From an uncultured Prolixibacteraceae bacterium (GTDB taxonomy: Bacteria; Bacteroidota; Bacteroidia; Bacteroidales; Prolixibacteraceae): a DNA stretch of 64,000 nt. This document shows positions 39,019-47,902 of this stretch, one piece after another (the stretch's first letter is position 1; each line of letters starts with the position of its first letter). The DNA lies in assembly GCA_913063265.1 (NCBI GenBank), contig CAJXZG010000012.1:1-64000 (forward strand). The letters run 5' to 3'. Position numbers and translations under genes: made by a program. Under the pieces are notes generated by a model. That model had not been told where the DNA came from. It worked only from the letters and a program-made list of their open reading frames with translations, and did not search any database.

Positions 39019-40098
39019 TTAAAATTTATATGCTGCTTTTTGCAAATCTTTTAATGATTTAAAAGGATTTTCAGGATTTAGATACTTTGCAAGGTGTAAA
39101 TGTATCTTTAATCTGACCTCTTTCCCAATTTTTGTATCCATCCTGTCGAATGAATGACCACCGGGTACTGCTTCAAATATTTCATATTCAAATGGTTTTC
39201 CTTCAGCTTTTAGCGATTTAATCAGATGCTCAACTTCCAGGACGTTAACGTCATCGTCATTTGTATTTGTATGAATCAATAGAGGGGTACCTTCAAACTT
39301 GTGAGTATTCCACGCCGGAGAACGACGCCTGTATTCCTGAACATTATCATTTGCGCTTTTCCCTATGTGGTATTCTGCTTCATATAAATCGCGGTAACTT
39401 TGGGTATGATAGCCCATGCGTGCAATTAAATCACTCACAGGTACCCCGGCAAATGCAACCTGGTAGTCATTGGGATGGTCAAAAATGTTCATTAAGGTAA
39501 TTAAGCCACCATGGCTCCATCCCAGGATTCCTACTCTGTTTTTATCTATAAAGTCATAGTTTTCAAGCATAAAATTTCTACTGTAATATACATCTTCAGT
39601 TTCTAATCCTCCATAATCAATTTTTTCGTAATGGCCTTTTCCATAACCCGTACTTCCCCGGTATTCAGCAGCAACAATAATATAACCCTGACTCACCAAT
39701 TCGCGAACAATATGAGCATAGTAGGTATTAAAATCGGAATGCACACCTCCGTGTGGTAAAACAATAAGCGGATATTTTTTACCGGTATCAATATTTTTTG
39801 GGATAAAGGTATAAGTCCAAAACTTAACAGGATTTCCGGCACCTTTGGCTGTAGGATTTTTTTCTTTCCATTTTGGCGGACCGTAAATATAAAGCTTGTC
39901 GACATGCGCAATATCACCAACCTTATGATACCATAAAATGTCATCTATTTTCTTCTCAAGAACATCAATTTTATGATTAAGTCCTTGATTGTAACTCTTT
40001 AAACTTTCAAGTTCATCCGCAACGTTTTCGAAGGATTGTGCATAAATAGTGCCTGCAATAAAAATCAGGAATGATAGAATAGCTAACAGTTTATTCAT
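39019..40098 (-). CDS. Exported S9-family (prolyl oligopeptidase-like) alpha/beta hydrolase
   Basis: A 359-residue protein with a signal peptide (1-20, 'YAQ' cut) and a short coiled coil (about 25-53). The S9-type hydrolase domain contains 'PLIVLPHGGVHSDF', 'GYIIVAAEYRGSTGYGKGHY', nucleophile elbow GWSHGG, an acidic loop 'TNTNDDDVNVLE' and His in 'PGGHSFDR'. The beta-propeller that gates true prolyl oligopeptidases is absent, so it may be an esterase or a short-chain peptidase. It is monocistronic, 30 bp from the response-regulator gene on the same strand; with that spacing the two could also share a message. Confidence 0.82.
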   Translation of the reverse strand: MNKLLAILSFLIFIAGTIYAQSFENVADELESLKSYNQGLNHKIDVLEKKIDDILWYHKVGDIAHVDKLYIYGPPKWKEKNPTAKGAGNPVKFWTYTFIPKNIDTGKKYPLIVLPHGGVHSDFNTYYAHIVRELVSQGYIIVAAEYRGSTGYGKGHYEKIDYGGLETEDVYYSRNFMLENYDFIDKNRVGILGWSHGGLITLMNIFDHPNDYQVAFAGVPVSDLIARMGYHTQSYRDLYEAEYHIGKSANDNVQEYRRRSPAWNTHKFEGTPLLIHTNTNDDDVNVLEVEHLIKSLKAEGKPFEYEIFEAVPGGHSFDRMDTKIGKEVRLKIHLHLAKYLNPENPFKSLKDLQKAAYKF

Positions 40099-40194
40099 GG
40101 TTTGTTTTTAGATTTATTATCAGAAAACAATTTTTTTCTGAATAGGTTTAAAATCAATTATTAACTTTATAAAAGTAAAAAAAATAGAAAATTA

Positions 40195-40938
40195 ATGAAG
40201 TACAAAGCATTTCATAAACTATCGTATGGATTATATATAATTGCCACCGGGTTTGAAGGTAAAAAATATGGTTATATCGGAAATACGGCATTTCAGATTA
40301 CATCAGAACCTCCTCAGGTTGCAATAAGCAGTCACAAAAACAATTTTACTACAGATAAAATTATTAAAAGCGGAAAATTCTCTATATCTGTTTTGCAAAA
40401 AGATGTTAATACTTCGTTAATTGGAGAATTTGGTTTTATGTCGGGGGCAGAATTTGATAAATTCAGAAATGTGGAAACAACTACTTCTGTAACAGGAGCG
40501 CCAATTATTACTGATTCATCTGTTGCATGGTTCGATTGTAAAGTGATCAATTCTGTTGATGTTGGATCACACATTATGATTATTGGGGAAGTTTTGGACA
40601 GCGATGTAATTTCGGGAGAGGAACCGCTAACTTATGATTACTACCGGGAAAAGTATAAAATGCTCGCTCCGAAAAATGCTCCTACTTATGTTGAAAAAGA
40701 AAAACTTGATTCTGAAATTGTTCCTGAAAAGGAAAAGAAACCTGAACCGGTTGAAAAAAAGCCAGGAAAAGATTCAAATGAAGGGGGAGGAGTACATACT
40801 TGCAGTATATGTGGATTTCAATACAACCAGGATGATGGCGATCCTTCAATGGGAATTCCTCCGGGTACTCCTTTTGAAGATTTACCGGATGACTATAAGT
40901 GTCCGATTTGCAATGCCGGGAAAGACTATTTTAAATAG
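40195..40938 (+). CDS. Flavin reductase-rubredoxin fusion protein (Hrb-like)
   Basis: A 247-residue cytoplasmic electron carrier. Residues about 1-155 form a flavin-reductase-like FMN-binding domain ('YGLYIIATGFEGKKYGYIGN', 'SVLQKDVNTSLIGEFGFMSG', 'SHIMIIGEVLDSDVISGEEP'). A Lys/Glu/Pro-rich linker (about 160-195) leads to a rubredoxin domain with two iron-binding CxxC motifs ('CSICGFQYNQDDGD' and 'CPICNAGKDYF'). This matches the high-molecular-weight rubredoxin architecture that in anaerobes shuttles electrons from NAD(P)H to flavodiiron proteins that reduce O2 or NO. No flavodiiron partner is in the window. Confidence 0.88.
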   Translation: MKYKAFHKLSYGLYIIATGFEGKKYGYIGNTAFQITSEPPQVAISSHKNNFTTDKIIKSGKFSISVLQKDVNTSLIGEFGFMSGAEFDKFRNVETTTSVTGAPIITDSSVAWFDCKVINSVDVGSHIMIIGEVLDSDVISGEEPLTYDYYREKYKMLAPKNAPTYVEKEKLDSEIVPEKEKKPEPVEKKPGKDSNEGGGVHTCSICGFQYNQDDGDPSMGIPPGTPFEDLPDDYKCPICNAGKDYFK

Positions 40939-40950
40939 ATGTTTAATATA

Positions 40951-40986
40951 AGAAAAAGGTGAAAAATTAATTTTTCACCTTTTTCT
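40951..40986. terminator. Bidirectional terminator between the rubredoxin fusion and CDGSH genes
   Basis: A perfect palindrome with 18-bp arms (AGAAAAAGGTGAAAAATT and its complement) lies in the 62-bp gap between two converging genes. T-runs on both strands allow termination in both directions. Confidence 0.85.
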
Positions 40987-41000
40987 TACCATTGCACGGA

Positions 41001-41237
41001 TTATAAGTTATTGTGACTGCCATCGCAATAAGGAGCATTTTTCGACTGTTTACATTGACAGAGGAAAACATCCTTTTTCTCATCAATCTTAAATTGTGTT
41101 GGAACTATTCCTGAACCCTGATGTGAACCATCGCAAAAAGGCTGATTTTTACTTTTGCCACAGGCACACCAGAAGTAATTTCCCGGTTCTAAATTTAATG
41201 CTGCAGGAAATTTTGCAGCAACTTTTGGTCCTTCCAT
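41001..41237 (-). CDS. Double CDGSH iron-sulfur protein
   Basis: A 78-residue protein with two zinc-finger-CDGSH motifs, each binding a redox-active 2Fe-2S cluster through three Cys and one His: 'CGKSKNQPFCDGSHQGSG' and 'CKQSKNAPYCDGSH', the second close to the C-terminus. The family is involved in redox or iron-sulfur transfer, but its bacterial role is poorly defined. It is convergent with the rubredoxin fusion, another small iron redox protein. No signal peptide. Confidence 0.92.
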   Translation of the reverse strand: MEGPKVAAKFPAALNLEPGNYFWCACGKSKNQPFCDGSHQGSGIVPTQFKIDEKKDVFLCQCKQSKNAPYCDGSHNNL

Positions 41238-41294
41238 AATTTGTAATGTTTAATGTGTATTATATAAGATTAAACAAAAGTGATTATGAAAAGT

Positions 41295-42119
41295 TTAATC
41301 GACAATTTTATACGCCACAACCCGGTTATCAAAAAAAGTGGGAACCAGAATCAAATCTTCCTTTAAATTATAATCAATATCCGCAGTATTGATTTCTTTA
41401 TCTGTTGAGTCGTGGAGTTTAATGGTTTTTCCATTTTTATGAATAAAGATTCTTCCCGACCAGTTTGAAAATACAAAATCTCCATCGTTGTTTTTCTCCA
41501 AACCGTCCACACCACCGGTATCTTCAATTAAGAGTTTTTGGTCTTTGGTTTTGATATCATATTCATAAATATTTTTGTCGCCTACATATAGTTTTCCTTT
41601 TTCCGCAAAAAGTCCGTTAGGTGTTTCCAAAGGAATACCTTCTGTCCAAACGGTAAAATTATTTCCATCCAGTACATGAATTTTAGCAGTGTTCATGTCG
41701 GATACAAATATTTTTCCATTCATACATGCAGTTACATCATTAAGAAACTTTGCACCGGGAGCTGGATATTTTGCTTTAATTTTTCCTCTTTTTATATCGA
41801 TAACAACCAATTCATCAATATCCGAAACATATAATAATCCTTCAAAAATTGCCATTCCTTTTGGAGCATTTAACCCGGTTATCCATTTTAGGTTTTTTTC
41901 TTTTCCTTTGTTATTTAATATTGAAATAAAACCGTTCCCATCTTTGTCAGTTGGATTTCCATTGATATTGGCAACATATATAACATCTCGTTCGGAGTCA
42001 TACAGAACTGATTCGGGTGTTTTTAATTCACATGTGGTTTCCCAGACCATTTCCAGACTTTGAGCATTTGAATAACTTATTCCGGCAAGCACGATAAAAA
42101 GAATAAAAATAGTTTTCAT
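41295..42119 (-). CDS. Exported SMP-30/gluconolactonase-like six-bladed beta-propeller protein
   Basis: A 274-residue protein with a signal peptide (1-19, 'SNAQ'). The repeated 'VLYDSERDVIYVANINGN', 'APKGMAIFEGLLYVSDIDEL', 'VTACMNGKIFVSDMNTAKIH' and 'LETPNGLFAEKGKLYVGDKN' blades are those of the SMP-30/LRE-like family; 'TPNGLFA' matches the metal-site PNG motif. It may be a lactonase, but many such secreted propellers have unknown function. The gene faces the lactonase-family gene at 42219, so two propeller genes are divergent. Confidence 0.8.
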   Translation of the reverse strand: MKTIFILFIVLAGISYSNAQSLEMVWETTCELKTPESVLYDSERDVIYVANINGNPTDKDGNGFISILNNKGKEKNLKWITGLNAPKGMAIFEGLLYVSDIDELVVIDIKRGKIKAKYPAPGAKFLNDVTACMNGKIFVSDMNTAKIHVLDGNNFTVWTEGIPLETPNGLFAEKGKLYVGDKNIYEYDIKTKDQKLLIEDTGGVDGLEKNNDGDFVFSNWSGRIFIHKNGKTIKLHDSTDKEINTADIDYNLKEDLILVPTFFDNRVVAYKIVD

Positions 42120-42218
42120 AATTCTGTAATTTTAATTTTAATTCACTTTATTTTTACACGGTTAAATAATTTTTTGATTTCTAATTTCAACTAATAAAAT
42201 TACAAAAAACAAATCATA

Positions 42219-43337
42219 ATGAGGAGATTATTTTTAGGGCTTGCTTTGATAATGAGTGCGTTGTTGTTATTTGCAAAGAATGGTGAGAAACAGGCTTTTT
42301 ATGTGGGAACCTTTACCAATGGAAAATCTAAAGGAATTTATTTGTGCGAACTGGATAAAGAAAGTGGGAAAATTGTTTTGAAACAAACTTTTGCCGGAAT
42401 TGACAATCCTTCATTTTTAAAAGTATCGCCCGACAAAAAATTTCTATACGTTGTTGGACGAGCTCCCAATAAAATAGAATCAAGCGGTGGATATGTCCAG
42501 GCATATGCCATCGGGAAAAACAATCAAATCAGGTTTTTGAATAAACAAATCTCACATGGTGCAGATCCGTGTCATATCGATGTTTCTCCTGATGGAAAAC
42601 TCGTGGCAATTGCAAATTACAGCGGAGGAAACCTTGCACTTTACCCGGTTGATATGAATGGATATTTACAAAAGGCAAGTTCGATTATTAATAATCGGGG
42701 ATCAAGTGTTAACAAAGACAGACAAACCAAACCACACGCTCATTCAATTAAATTTTCACCAAAAAACAATATGGTTTTTAGTGCCGATTTGGGAACCGAC
42801 CAACTGGATATTTTCAAACTGGAAAACAATCAACTTAAAAAGTATGACCAGAAATTTGTAAAAATGGATCCCGGAGCAGGTCCACGTCATTTTACTTTTT
42901 ATGAAAAAGGGGATTTCATTTTTGTTATTAACGAATTAAATTCTACCATTTCAACTGTAAAACAAAAAGACGAAAACTGGGAAATTATTCAAACTGTTTC
43001 AACATTACCTTCAAGTTATGAAGGAGTAAGCTATTGTGCTGATATTCATGTTTCGCCTGATGGTAATTATCTTTATGGCTCAAACAGGGGGCATAATTCT
43101 ATTGCAGTTTTTAGGATCGATAAAGAAAGCAAGGAGCTAATACCGATTGGCTTTGTTCCAACTGAAGGAGATTGGCCACGAAACTTTTCATTGACACCTG
43201 ATGGAGATTTAATGTTGGTGGCCAACCAAAACAGTGGGAATATAACTGTGTTTAAAATAGACAGAAGTACCGGAATCCCTGCATTTACAGGTGAAGAAAT
43301 AAAATTGCCTTCTCCCGTATGTATCGAATTTTTATAA
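42219..43337 (+). CDS. Lactonase-family seven-bladed propeller (6-phosphogluconolactonase-like)
   Basis: A 372-residue protein with an N-terminal hydrophobic signal (1-19). The propeller begins 'FYVGTFTNGKSKGIYLCELD' and includes 'DPCHIDVSPDGKLVAIANYS', 'HAHSIKFSPKNNMVFSADLG', 'GPRHFTFYEKGDFIFVINEL' and 'WPRNFSLTPDGDLMLVANQN', the hallmarks of the YbhE/Pgl lactonase family (COG2706). E. coli YbhE is cytoplasmic, whereas this one appears exported, so 6-phosphogluconolactone is an unlikely substrate. The stop directly abuts the folE stop on the other strand. Confidence 0.85.
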   Translation: MRRLFLGLALIMSALLLFAKNGEKQAFYVGTFTNGKSKGIYLCELDKESGKIVLKQTFAGIDNPSFLKVSPDKKFLYVVGRAPNKIESSGGYVQAYAIGKNNQIRFLNKQISHGADPCHIDVSPDGKLVAIANYSGGNLALYPVDMNGYLQKASSIINNRGSSVNKDRQTKPHAHSIKFSPKNNMVFSADLGTDQLDIFKLENNQLKKYDQKFVKMDPGAGPRHFTFYEKGDFIFVINELNSTISTVKQKDENWEIIQTVSTLPSSYEGVSYCADIHVSPDGNYLYGSNRGHNSIAVFRIDKESKELIPIGFVPTEGDWPRNFSLTPDGDLMLVANQNSGNITVFKIDRSTGIPAFTGEEIKLPSPVCIEFL

Positions 43338-43961
43338 TTAACTAAACTTTGTACTTATAAGTTTTATAAATTCTTCGCGGGTTGCAGTTTTTTGAAAAGC
43401 GCCGGTAAAATCAGAAGTAGTTGTAATAGAATGTTGTTTTTGTATACCACGCATTTGCATGCATAAATGCTGTGCTTCTATCACAACGGCTACACCTAAA
43501 GGTTTTAAGGTTTCCTGGATACAATCTTTAATTTCCATGGTAAGTCGCTCCTGAACCTGTAATCTGCGTGAAAAAACATCAACAACTCTGGCAATTTTGC
43601 TTAAACCTGTTATTGTGCCGTTAGGAATATAAGCAACATGCGCTTTACCAAAAAAAGGAAGTAAATGATGCTCACACATGGAATAAATTTCTATGTCCTT
43701 TACAATTACCATTTGTCTGTAGTCTTCTTTAAAAAGTGCAGACTGTAAAATCTCCACCGGATCGGTTTTATAACCCTGTAACAGAAATTGCATGGCTTTG
43801 GCAACACGTTCAGGAGTTTTGTCCAAACCCTCACGCATTTCATCTTCACCAAGAAGCTTTAAGATGTTTTGATAATTTTTTGCCAGCTCTTCGGTAGTAT
43901 AATTATCGAAATTTTCAATTTTTTCGTAATTATTCGTGTTATTTTTTTTTGGTGAACACAT
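43338..43961 (-). CDS. folE: GTP cyclohydrolase I (type IA)
   Basis: A 207-residue enzyme that converts GTP to 7,8-dihydroneopterin triphosphate, the first step of tetrahydrofolate synthesis. The zinc-site segment '[20 protein letters not shown]', '[20 protein letters not shown]' and '[16 protein letters not shown]' (second zinc Cys) are all intact. It converges on the lactonase gene with no intergenic bases. With pabB and pabC, also in this window, it belongs to the folate pathway, but the genes are dispersed. Confidence 0.95.
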   Translation of the reverse strand: MCSPKKNNTNNYEKIENFDNYTTEELAKNYQNILKLLGEDEMREGLDKTPERVAKAMQFLLQGYKTDPVEILQSALFKEDYRQMVIVKDIEIYSMCEHHLLPFFGKAHVAYIPNGTITGLSKIARVVDVFSRRLQVQERLTMEIKDCIQETLKPLGVAVVIEAQHLCMQMRGIQKQHSITTTSDFTGAFQKTATREEFIKLISTKFS

Positions 43962-44069
43962 GGATTTATTTAATAAAAGTGTCTACAAAGATCAACTTTT
44001 TTTGATAAAATCAGTATGATAATGTATAAATAGGTTTCTGTAACTAATAAAAATTACTAAAATTGAAGT

Positions 44070-44756
44070 ATGAGGATTTTGATAGTAGCTGCCACCTGGC
44101 TTGAAGTAAAATTACTTACAGATGAACTTGATTTTGTAAAGGACATCTCACATCTGTTACGAAAATATCAGACACAGGAAATTGAAATAGATATTTTGAC
44201 TACAGGAATTGGAACAACTTTTACCGCATTCCACTTAACCAATACACTTCGCGACAATAAATACAATTTTGTAATAAATGTCGGAATTGCGGGCAGTTTA
44301 ACTCGCGAATTAAAAATAGGGGAAGTAGTTTCAGTCATCTCAGATGAGTTTGCAGATTTAGGCATTGAAAAGGAAAATGAATTTTTAACACTTTTTGAAA
44401 GTGGTTTTATTGATGCAAACGAATTTCCTTTTGAACAGGGAATTTTAAAAGCATCAGATGTAAATGGTTTGTTGCAACTAAAAAAAGTACGTGGTATTAC
44501 AACCAACAAAAGTCATGGGAGAAAAACTTCAATTGAAGAAATAAAATCTAAATTCTCGGCACAGGTTGAGTCGATGGAAGGAGCTGTCGTATTTTATGTA
44601 TGTAACTGGTATGGCGTTCCTTGTTTTCAGATACGCTCGATTTCTAATTTTGTCGAACCTCGTGACTCATCAAAATGGAATATTCCGCTTGCATTGGAAA
44701 AACTAAATGAAACTGTACTTGATGTTTTAAAGAAACTAACCGTTGAGGTTAATTGA
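44070..44756 (+). CDS. mqnB: Futalosine hydrolase
   Basis: A 228-residue nucleoside-hydrolase/MTAN-fold enzyme that removes the base from futalosine in the alternative (futalosine) menaquinone pathway. Motifs include 'ILIVAATWLEVKLLTDEL', 'VINVGIAGSLTRELKIGEVV', and the ribose- and base-binding 'QVESMEGAVVFYVC' and 'IRSISNFVEPRD'. It lies 29 bp ahead of mqnD (at its preferred ATG), so the pair is a menaquinone operon. No chorismate dehydratase (mqnA) or mqnC/E is seen here. Confidence 0.92.
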   Translation: MRILIVAATWLEVKLLTDELDFVKDISHLLRKYQTQEIEIDILTTGIGTTFTAFHLTNTLRDNKYNFVINVGIAGSLTRELKIGEVVSVISDEFADLGIEKENEFLTLFESGFIDANEFPFEQGILKASDVNGLLQLKKVRGITTNKSHGRKTSIEEIKSKFSAQVESMEGAVVFYVCNWYGVPCFQIRSISNFVEPRDSSKWNIPLALEKLNETVLDVLKKLTVEVN

Positions 44757-44785
44757 TTTTGCTAATTTTGAGCAAAATTTTATTT

Positions 44786-45616
44786 ATGAATCTATCACTT
44801 GGATTTTCAACCTGTCCGAACGATACATTTATTTTCGATGCGATGGTCCACAAAAAAGTGGACACCGAGGGGCTGAATTTTGAAGTTGTTTTGGCTGATG
44901 TTGAAGAACTGAATAAAAGTGCTTTTACGGGAAATATCGATATTACCAAAATTAGCTATCATGCTTTTGCACATATCGCAGATAAATATAAGCTGCTAAA
45001 TTCAGGAAGTGCCCTCGGATATCAGAATGGTCCGCTTTTGATAAGTAAAAGAAAGGTTTATATTGACGAAGTACCGGATTTAACAGTGGCAATTCCGGGA
45101 AAATTTACAACAGCAAATTTGTTGTTTAGTATAGTTTTTCCATCTGTTAAAGAAAAAAGAGAATATCTGTTTTCCGAAATTGAAGAAGCCATTTTAAGTG
45201 AAGAGGTTGATGCCGGTGTAATTATACATGAGAACAGGTTTACATTTGAAAAAAGAGGATTGAAAAAAGTTATAGACCTGGGAGAAGACTGGGAGCAAAA
45301 AACCAAAAGCCCTATACCTTTAGGAGGTATTATAATTCATAGAAAATTTGATAAGAATATCCAGCAAAAAGTAAATCGAATATTACAGCGAAGTGTTGAA
45401 TTTGCTTTTGAAAATCCTAATGAAAGTTATAATTACATTAAAAATTATGCGCAGGAACTGGATGATGATGTTATCAAAAAGCATATTAATTTATACGTAA
45501 ATAATTTTACTGTAAATTTAGGATTATCAGGGAAAAATGCAGTTAATATGTTGTATGACAAAGCGATAAGTGAAGGTCTGCTGAAATTTATTCCTGATGA
45601 TATTTTTGTAGAATAA
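44786..45616 (+). CDS. mqnD: 1,4-Dihydroxy-6-naphthoate synthase
   Basis: A periplasmic-binding-protein-fold enzyme that converts cyclic dehypoxanthine futalosine to 1,4-dihydroxy-6-naphthoate. I place the start at ATG 44786 because the protein then opens with the family's 'MNLSLGFSTCPNDTFIFDAM'; an earlier in-frame TTG at 44753 would overlap mqnB and add an atypical 11-residue tail. Further motifs are 'ITKISYHAFAHI', 'GSALGYQNGPLLISK' and 'SPIPLGGIIIHRK'. Length is 276 residues, normal for MqnD. It follows mqnB. Confidence 0.92.
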   Translation: MNLSLGFSTCPNDTFIFDAMVHKKVDTEGLNFEVVLADVEELNKSAFTGNIDITKISYHAFAHIADKYKLLNSGSALGYQNGPLLISKRKVYIDEVPDLTVAIPGKFTTANLLFSIVFPSVKEKREYLFSEIEEAILSEEVDAGVIIHENRFTFEKRGLKKVIDLGEDWEQKTKSPIPLGGIIIHRKFDKNIQQKVNRILQRSVEFAFENPNESYNYIKNYAQELDDDVIKKHINLYVNNFTVNLGLSGKNAVNMLYDKAISEGLLKFIPDDIFVE

Positions 45617-45661
45617 AAAAAATTAATTTTATTTAACATTTTATACAATAAAGCAGCCAAT

Positions 45662-45736
45662 ATGGAGTTTATAATCTTGAGCCAGTGTTACAGGAAACAT
45701 ATTTTTACTGAATCAAACGAACTACTTTTAAAATGA
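45662..45736 (+). other. 24-codon upstream ORF coupled to hldD
   Basis: ATG 45662 opens a 24-codon frame (MEFIILSQCYRKHIFTESNE plus 4 residues) whose TGA at 45734-45736 overlaps the hldD ATG (ATGA). It is too short to call a gene with confidence. The exact overlap could reflect translational coupling or chance. Confidence 0.25.
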
Positions 45737-46698
45737 TAGTTGTTACAGGCGCCGCAGGATTCATCGGAAGTTACTTAGTTGGTAAGCTCAATAAGGCTGG
45801 TTATAACGATTTGGTGTTAGTGGACAGAATGGATGATCCACGCAAAATTCTAAATCTCGAAAAAAAGAAATACAAAAGATTTGTTGAGCGGGACAATTTG
45901 TTTAAATGGCTCATACGCAATGCACGCTATGTGGATTTTATTTTTCATTTAGGTGCCCGAACCGATACCGTTGGACAGGAACCACAGTTATACCAACAGT
46001 TAAATCTGATATATTCGCAAAGACTCTGGAATATATGTTCTGAAATTCAGGTTCCCTTACTTTACGCATCATCTGCAGCTACATACGGTAACGGAGAAGA
46101 AGGATTCTCAGATTCACATAATAATATTTCAAATTTACGACCTCTCAATTTGTATGGCTGGTCGAAACACGATTTTGATATTTGGGCATTAAAACAATTC
46201 CGGACTCCACCTTTTTGGGCAGGTTTGAAATTCTTTAATGTTTATGGGCCAAACGAATATCATAAAGGAAGAATGGCATCTGTTGTTTTACATGCTTTTG
46301 AAAGAATTAAGGAAACAGGGAAAATGAAACTTTTCCGCTCACATCATAACGACTATAAAGATGGAGAACAAAGCCGTGACTTTATTTATGTTGAAGACAT
46401 AGCTGATGTAATGATGTTTTTTATGGAGAACCAGAAGAATCTTGGAATTTATAATGTTGGAACAGGGAAGGCCCGGTCATTCCTCGATTTAACAAAATCT
46501 GTTTTCAAAAGCATGAATTTAAATCCTGACATTTCATTTATTGATACTCCTGTAGATTTAAGAGGCAGATACCAGTACTTTACTGAAGCTGAAAATCAAA
46601 AACTCAGAGATATCGGATACACAAAATCTTTTACAGAATTAGAGGAAGGTGTTGACCGATATGTAGGTGAGTATTTGCTGGAGGAGGCTTGTTATTAA
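45733..46698 (+). CDS. hldD: ADP-L-glycero-D-manno-heptose 6-epimerase
   Basis: A 321-residue short-chain dehydrogenase/reductase-fold enzyme that makes the heptose donor for LPS core. The NAD(P)-binding 'VTGAAGFIGSYL' opens the protein, and the catalytic Ser/Tyr/Lys set is in 'YASSAATYG' and 'YGWSKHDFD'. 'FKWLIRNARYVDFIFHLGAR' and 'FFNVYGPNEYHKGRMASVV' are HldD/RfaD blocks. Length is normal. It is probably monocistronic or weakly linked with mqnBD (116-bp gap). Confidence 0.93.
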   Translation: MIVVTGAAGFIGSYLVGKLNKAGYNDLVLVDRMDDPRKILNLEKKKYKRFVERDNLFKWLIRNARYVDFIFHLGARTDTVGQEPQLYQQLNLIYSQRLWNICSEIQVPLLYASSAATYGNGEEGFSDSHNNISNLRPLNLYGWSKHDFDIWALKQFRTPPFWAGLKFFNVYGPNEYHKGRMASVVLHAFERIKETGKMKLFRSHHNDYKDGEQSRDFIYVEDIADVMMFFMENQKNLGIYNVGTGKARSFLDLTKSVFKSMNLNPDISFIDTPVDLRGRYQYFTEAENQKLRDIGYTKSFTELEEGVDRYVGEYLLEEACY

Positions 46699-46756
46699 TT
46701 TCTTATTAATATTCAATAATTTATAAGATCATCTAAATAATTCTTCACTTATTAAA

Positions 46757-47470
46757 ATGAAGAAAAATATTTTTATAATCCTTTTTATTTTTTCTGTTGT
46801 TGGTGTTTTTGCCGGTATATTTTTACACTTAAAATGGTTCGACTATATTTTCAAACCTTTTATAATGATATCCATTGCCGGGTATTTTTTTATAAATGCT
46901 CATGGAATAAATAAAAGCATTTTTATCTTAATGACCACAGCTTTTTTATTCTCCCTGTTTGGTGATATTTTTATGATGTTGACCGACAAAGGTGTAAATT
47001 TTTTTCTACTTGGTCTTTCATCATTTCTGCTTGCTCAGGTGATTTATATTTATGTTTTTTTGAAGTCAGTAAAACTTGAAAAAGGGAAGGGTTTTTTAGT
47101 CAGGAATTATGCCCTCTTGATTTTATACATAATTTTTGGAGGAACCATATATTATTTGTTGTTTCCTAATATTGATTATGTTTTGAAAGTTGCAATTTTT
47201 GTATACATAATTGCCATATCATCCATGTCGGCAATGGCCTTAAACCGTTATAAGGTAGTTCGTTTCAAAAGTTTTATACTTGTATTTTTGGGTTCGGTTT
47301 TATTTATGATTTCCGATACGATCATAGCTTTAAATACTTTCTATGAACCAATTCCATTTGACAGGGTATATACTATGTCCACATATATTTCAGCGCAATA
47401 TTTAATTATGATTGGAATATTATTTCAATTTAATAACAAACAGTTGAAACAAAATCAGGCATTTGCTTAA
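46757..47470 (+). CDS. YhhN-family membrane protein (lysoplasmalogenase-like)
   Basis: A 237-residue inner-membrane protein with about eight hydrophobic segments. Family motifs are 'YIFKPFIMISIAGYF', 'LFSLFGDIFMML', 'FFLLGLSSFLLAQVIYIYVF' and 'VLFMISDTIIALNTFYEPIP', with the final 'YISAQYLIMIGILF'. Mammalian TMEM86 members hydrolyse lysoplasmalogen; the bacterial activity is less certain. It converges on the anti-sigma-like gene with a 4-base overlap of stop codons. Confidence 0.85.
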   Translation: MKKNIFIILFIFSVVGVFAGIFLHLKWFDYIFKPFIMISIAGYFFINAHGINKSIFILMTTAFLFSLFGDIFMMLTDKGVNFFLLGLSSFLLAQVIYIYVFLKSVKLEKGKGFLVRNYALLILYIIFGGTIYYLLFPNIDYVLKVAIFVYIIAISSMSAMALNRYKVVRFKSFILVFLGSVLFMISDTIIALNTFYEPIPFDRVYTMSTYISAQYLIMIGILFQFNNKQLKQNQAFA

Positions 47471-47895
47471 ACTGCTTTTTTATTTGAATGATTGGGTAAA
47501 ATCCGGTGTAAAAATTTGTCGAAGAACAGCAATAATGAAGTTGCAAATAATATTCCGCCAATGCTAAGTGGCAATCCTCCCAGATTTGTAAAAAACGATT
47601 GATAGCCCTGCTGTAACTGCCCTGCTGGTGCATTACCAAATAATTTGGGTAATTCGGTGCTTATCTCAATTCCTTCGATAGAAAACACGACAACTGCTGT
47701 TAATAAAAGAATAAACAATATCAGAATAATCCAGAAACCTTTACCAAAAACTGAATCACCTTTTACTTTTTCCAATGCCGCCTTTTCTTCAAAAACACGG
47801 TTCATAACACTTGTTGTAAAATCATTTCCCGGCTTGTCAAGTTTAATCTCCTGAATCAGCTTTTTTAGTTCATTATCCATTTCCTGTGTTTTCAT
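47467..47895 (-). CDS. Membrane protein downstream of the ECF sigma gene, probable anti-sigma factor
   Basis: A 142-residue protein with a roughly 50-residue cytoplasmic N-terminal region ('MDNELKKLIQEIKLDKPGND', then 'FTTSVMNRVFEEKAA') and membrane helices at about 53-74 and 105-125. It starts 7 bp after the sigma factor stop, so the two are co-transcribed. Size, topology and position are those of an anti-sigma factor, and many Bacteroidota ECF genes have such an unannotated partner, but no recognised anti-sigma domain (such as a ZAS HxxxCxxC motif) is present. Role is inferred from context. Confidence 0.6.
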   Translation of the reverse strand: MKTQEMDNELKKLIQEIKLDKPGNDFTTSVMNRVFEEKAALEKVKGDSVFGKGFWIILILFILLLTAVVVFSIEGIEISTELPKLFGNAPAGQLQQGYQSFFTNLGGLPLSIGGILFATSLLLFFDKFLHRILPNHSNKKAV

Positions 47896-47902
47896 TTCTA
47901 AA

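Noticed and set aside
44753-44785. Earlier TTG start for mqnD
   Set aside because: It would overlap the mqnB end and add a hydrophobic tail not seen in MqnD; ATG 44786 opens with the conserved MNLSLGFSTCPND.
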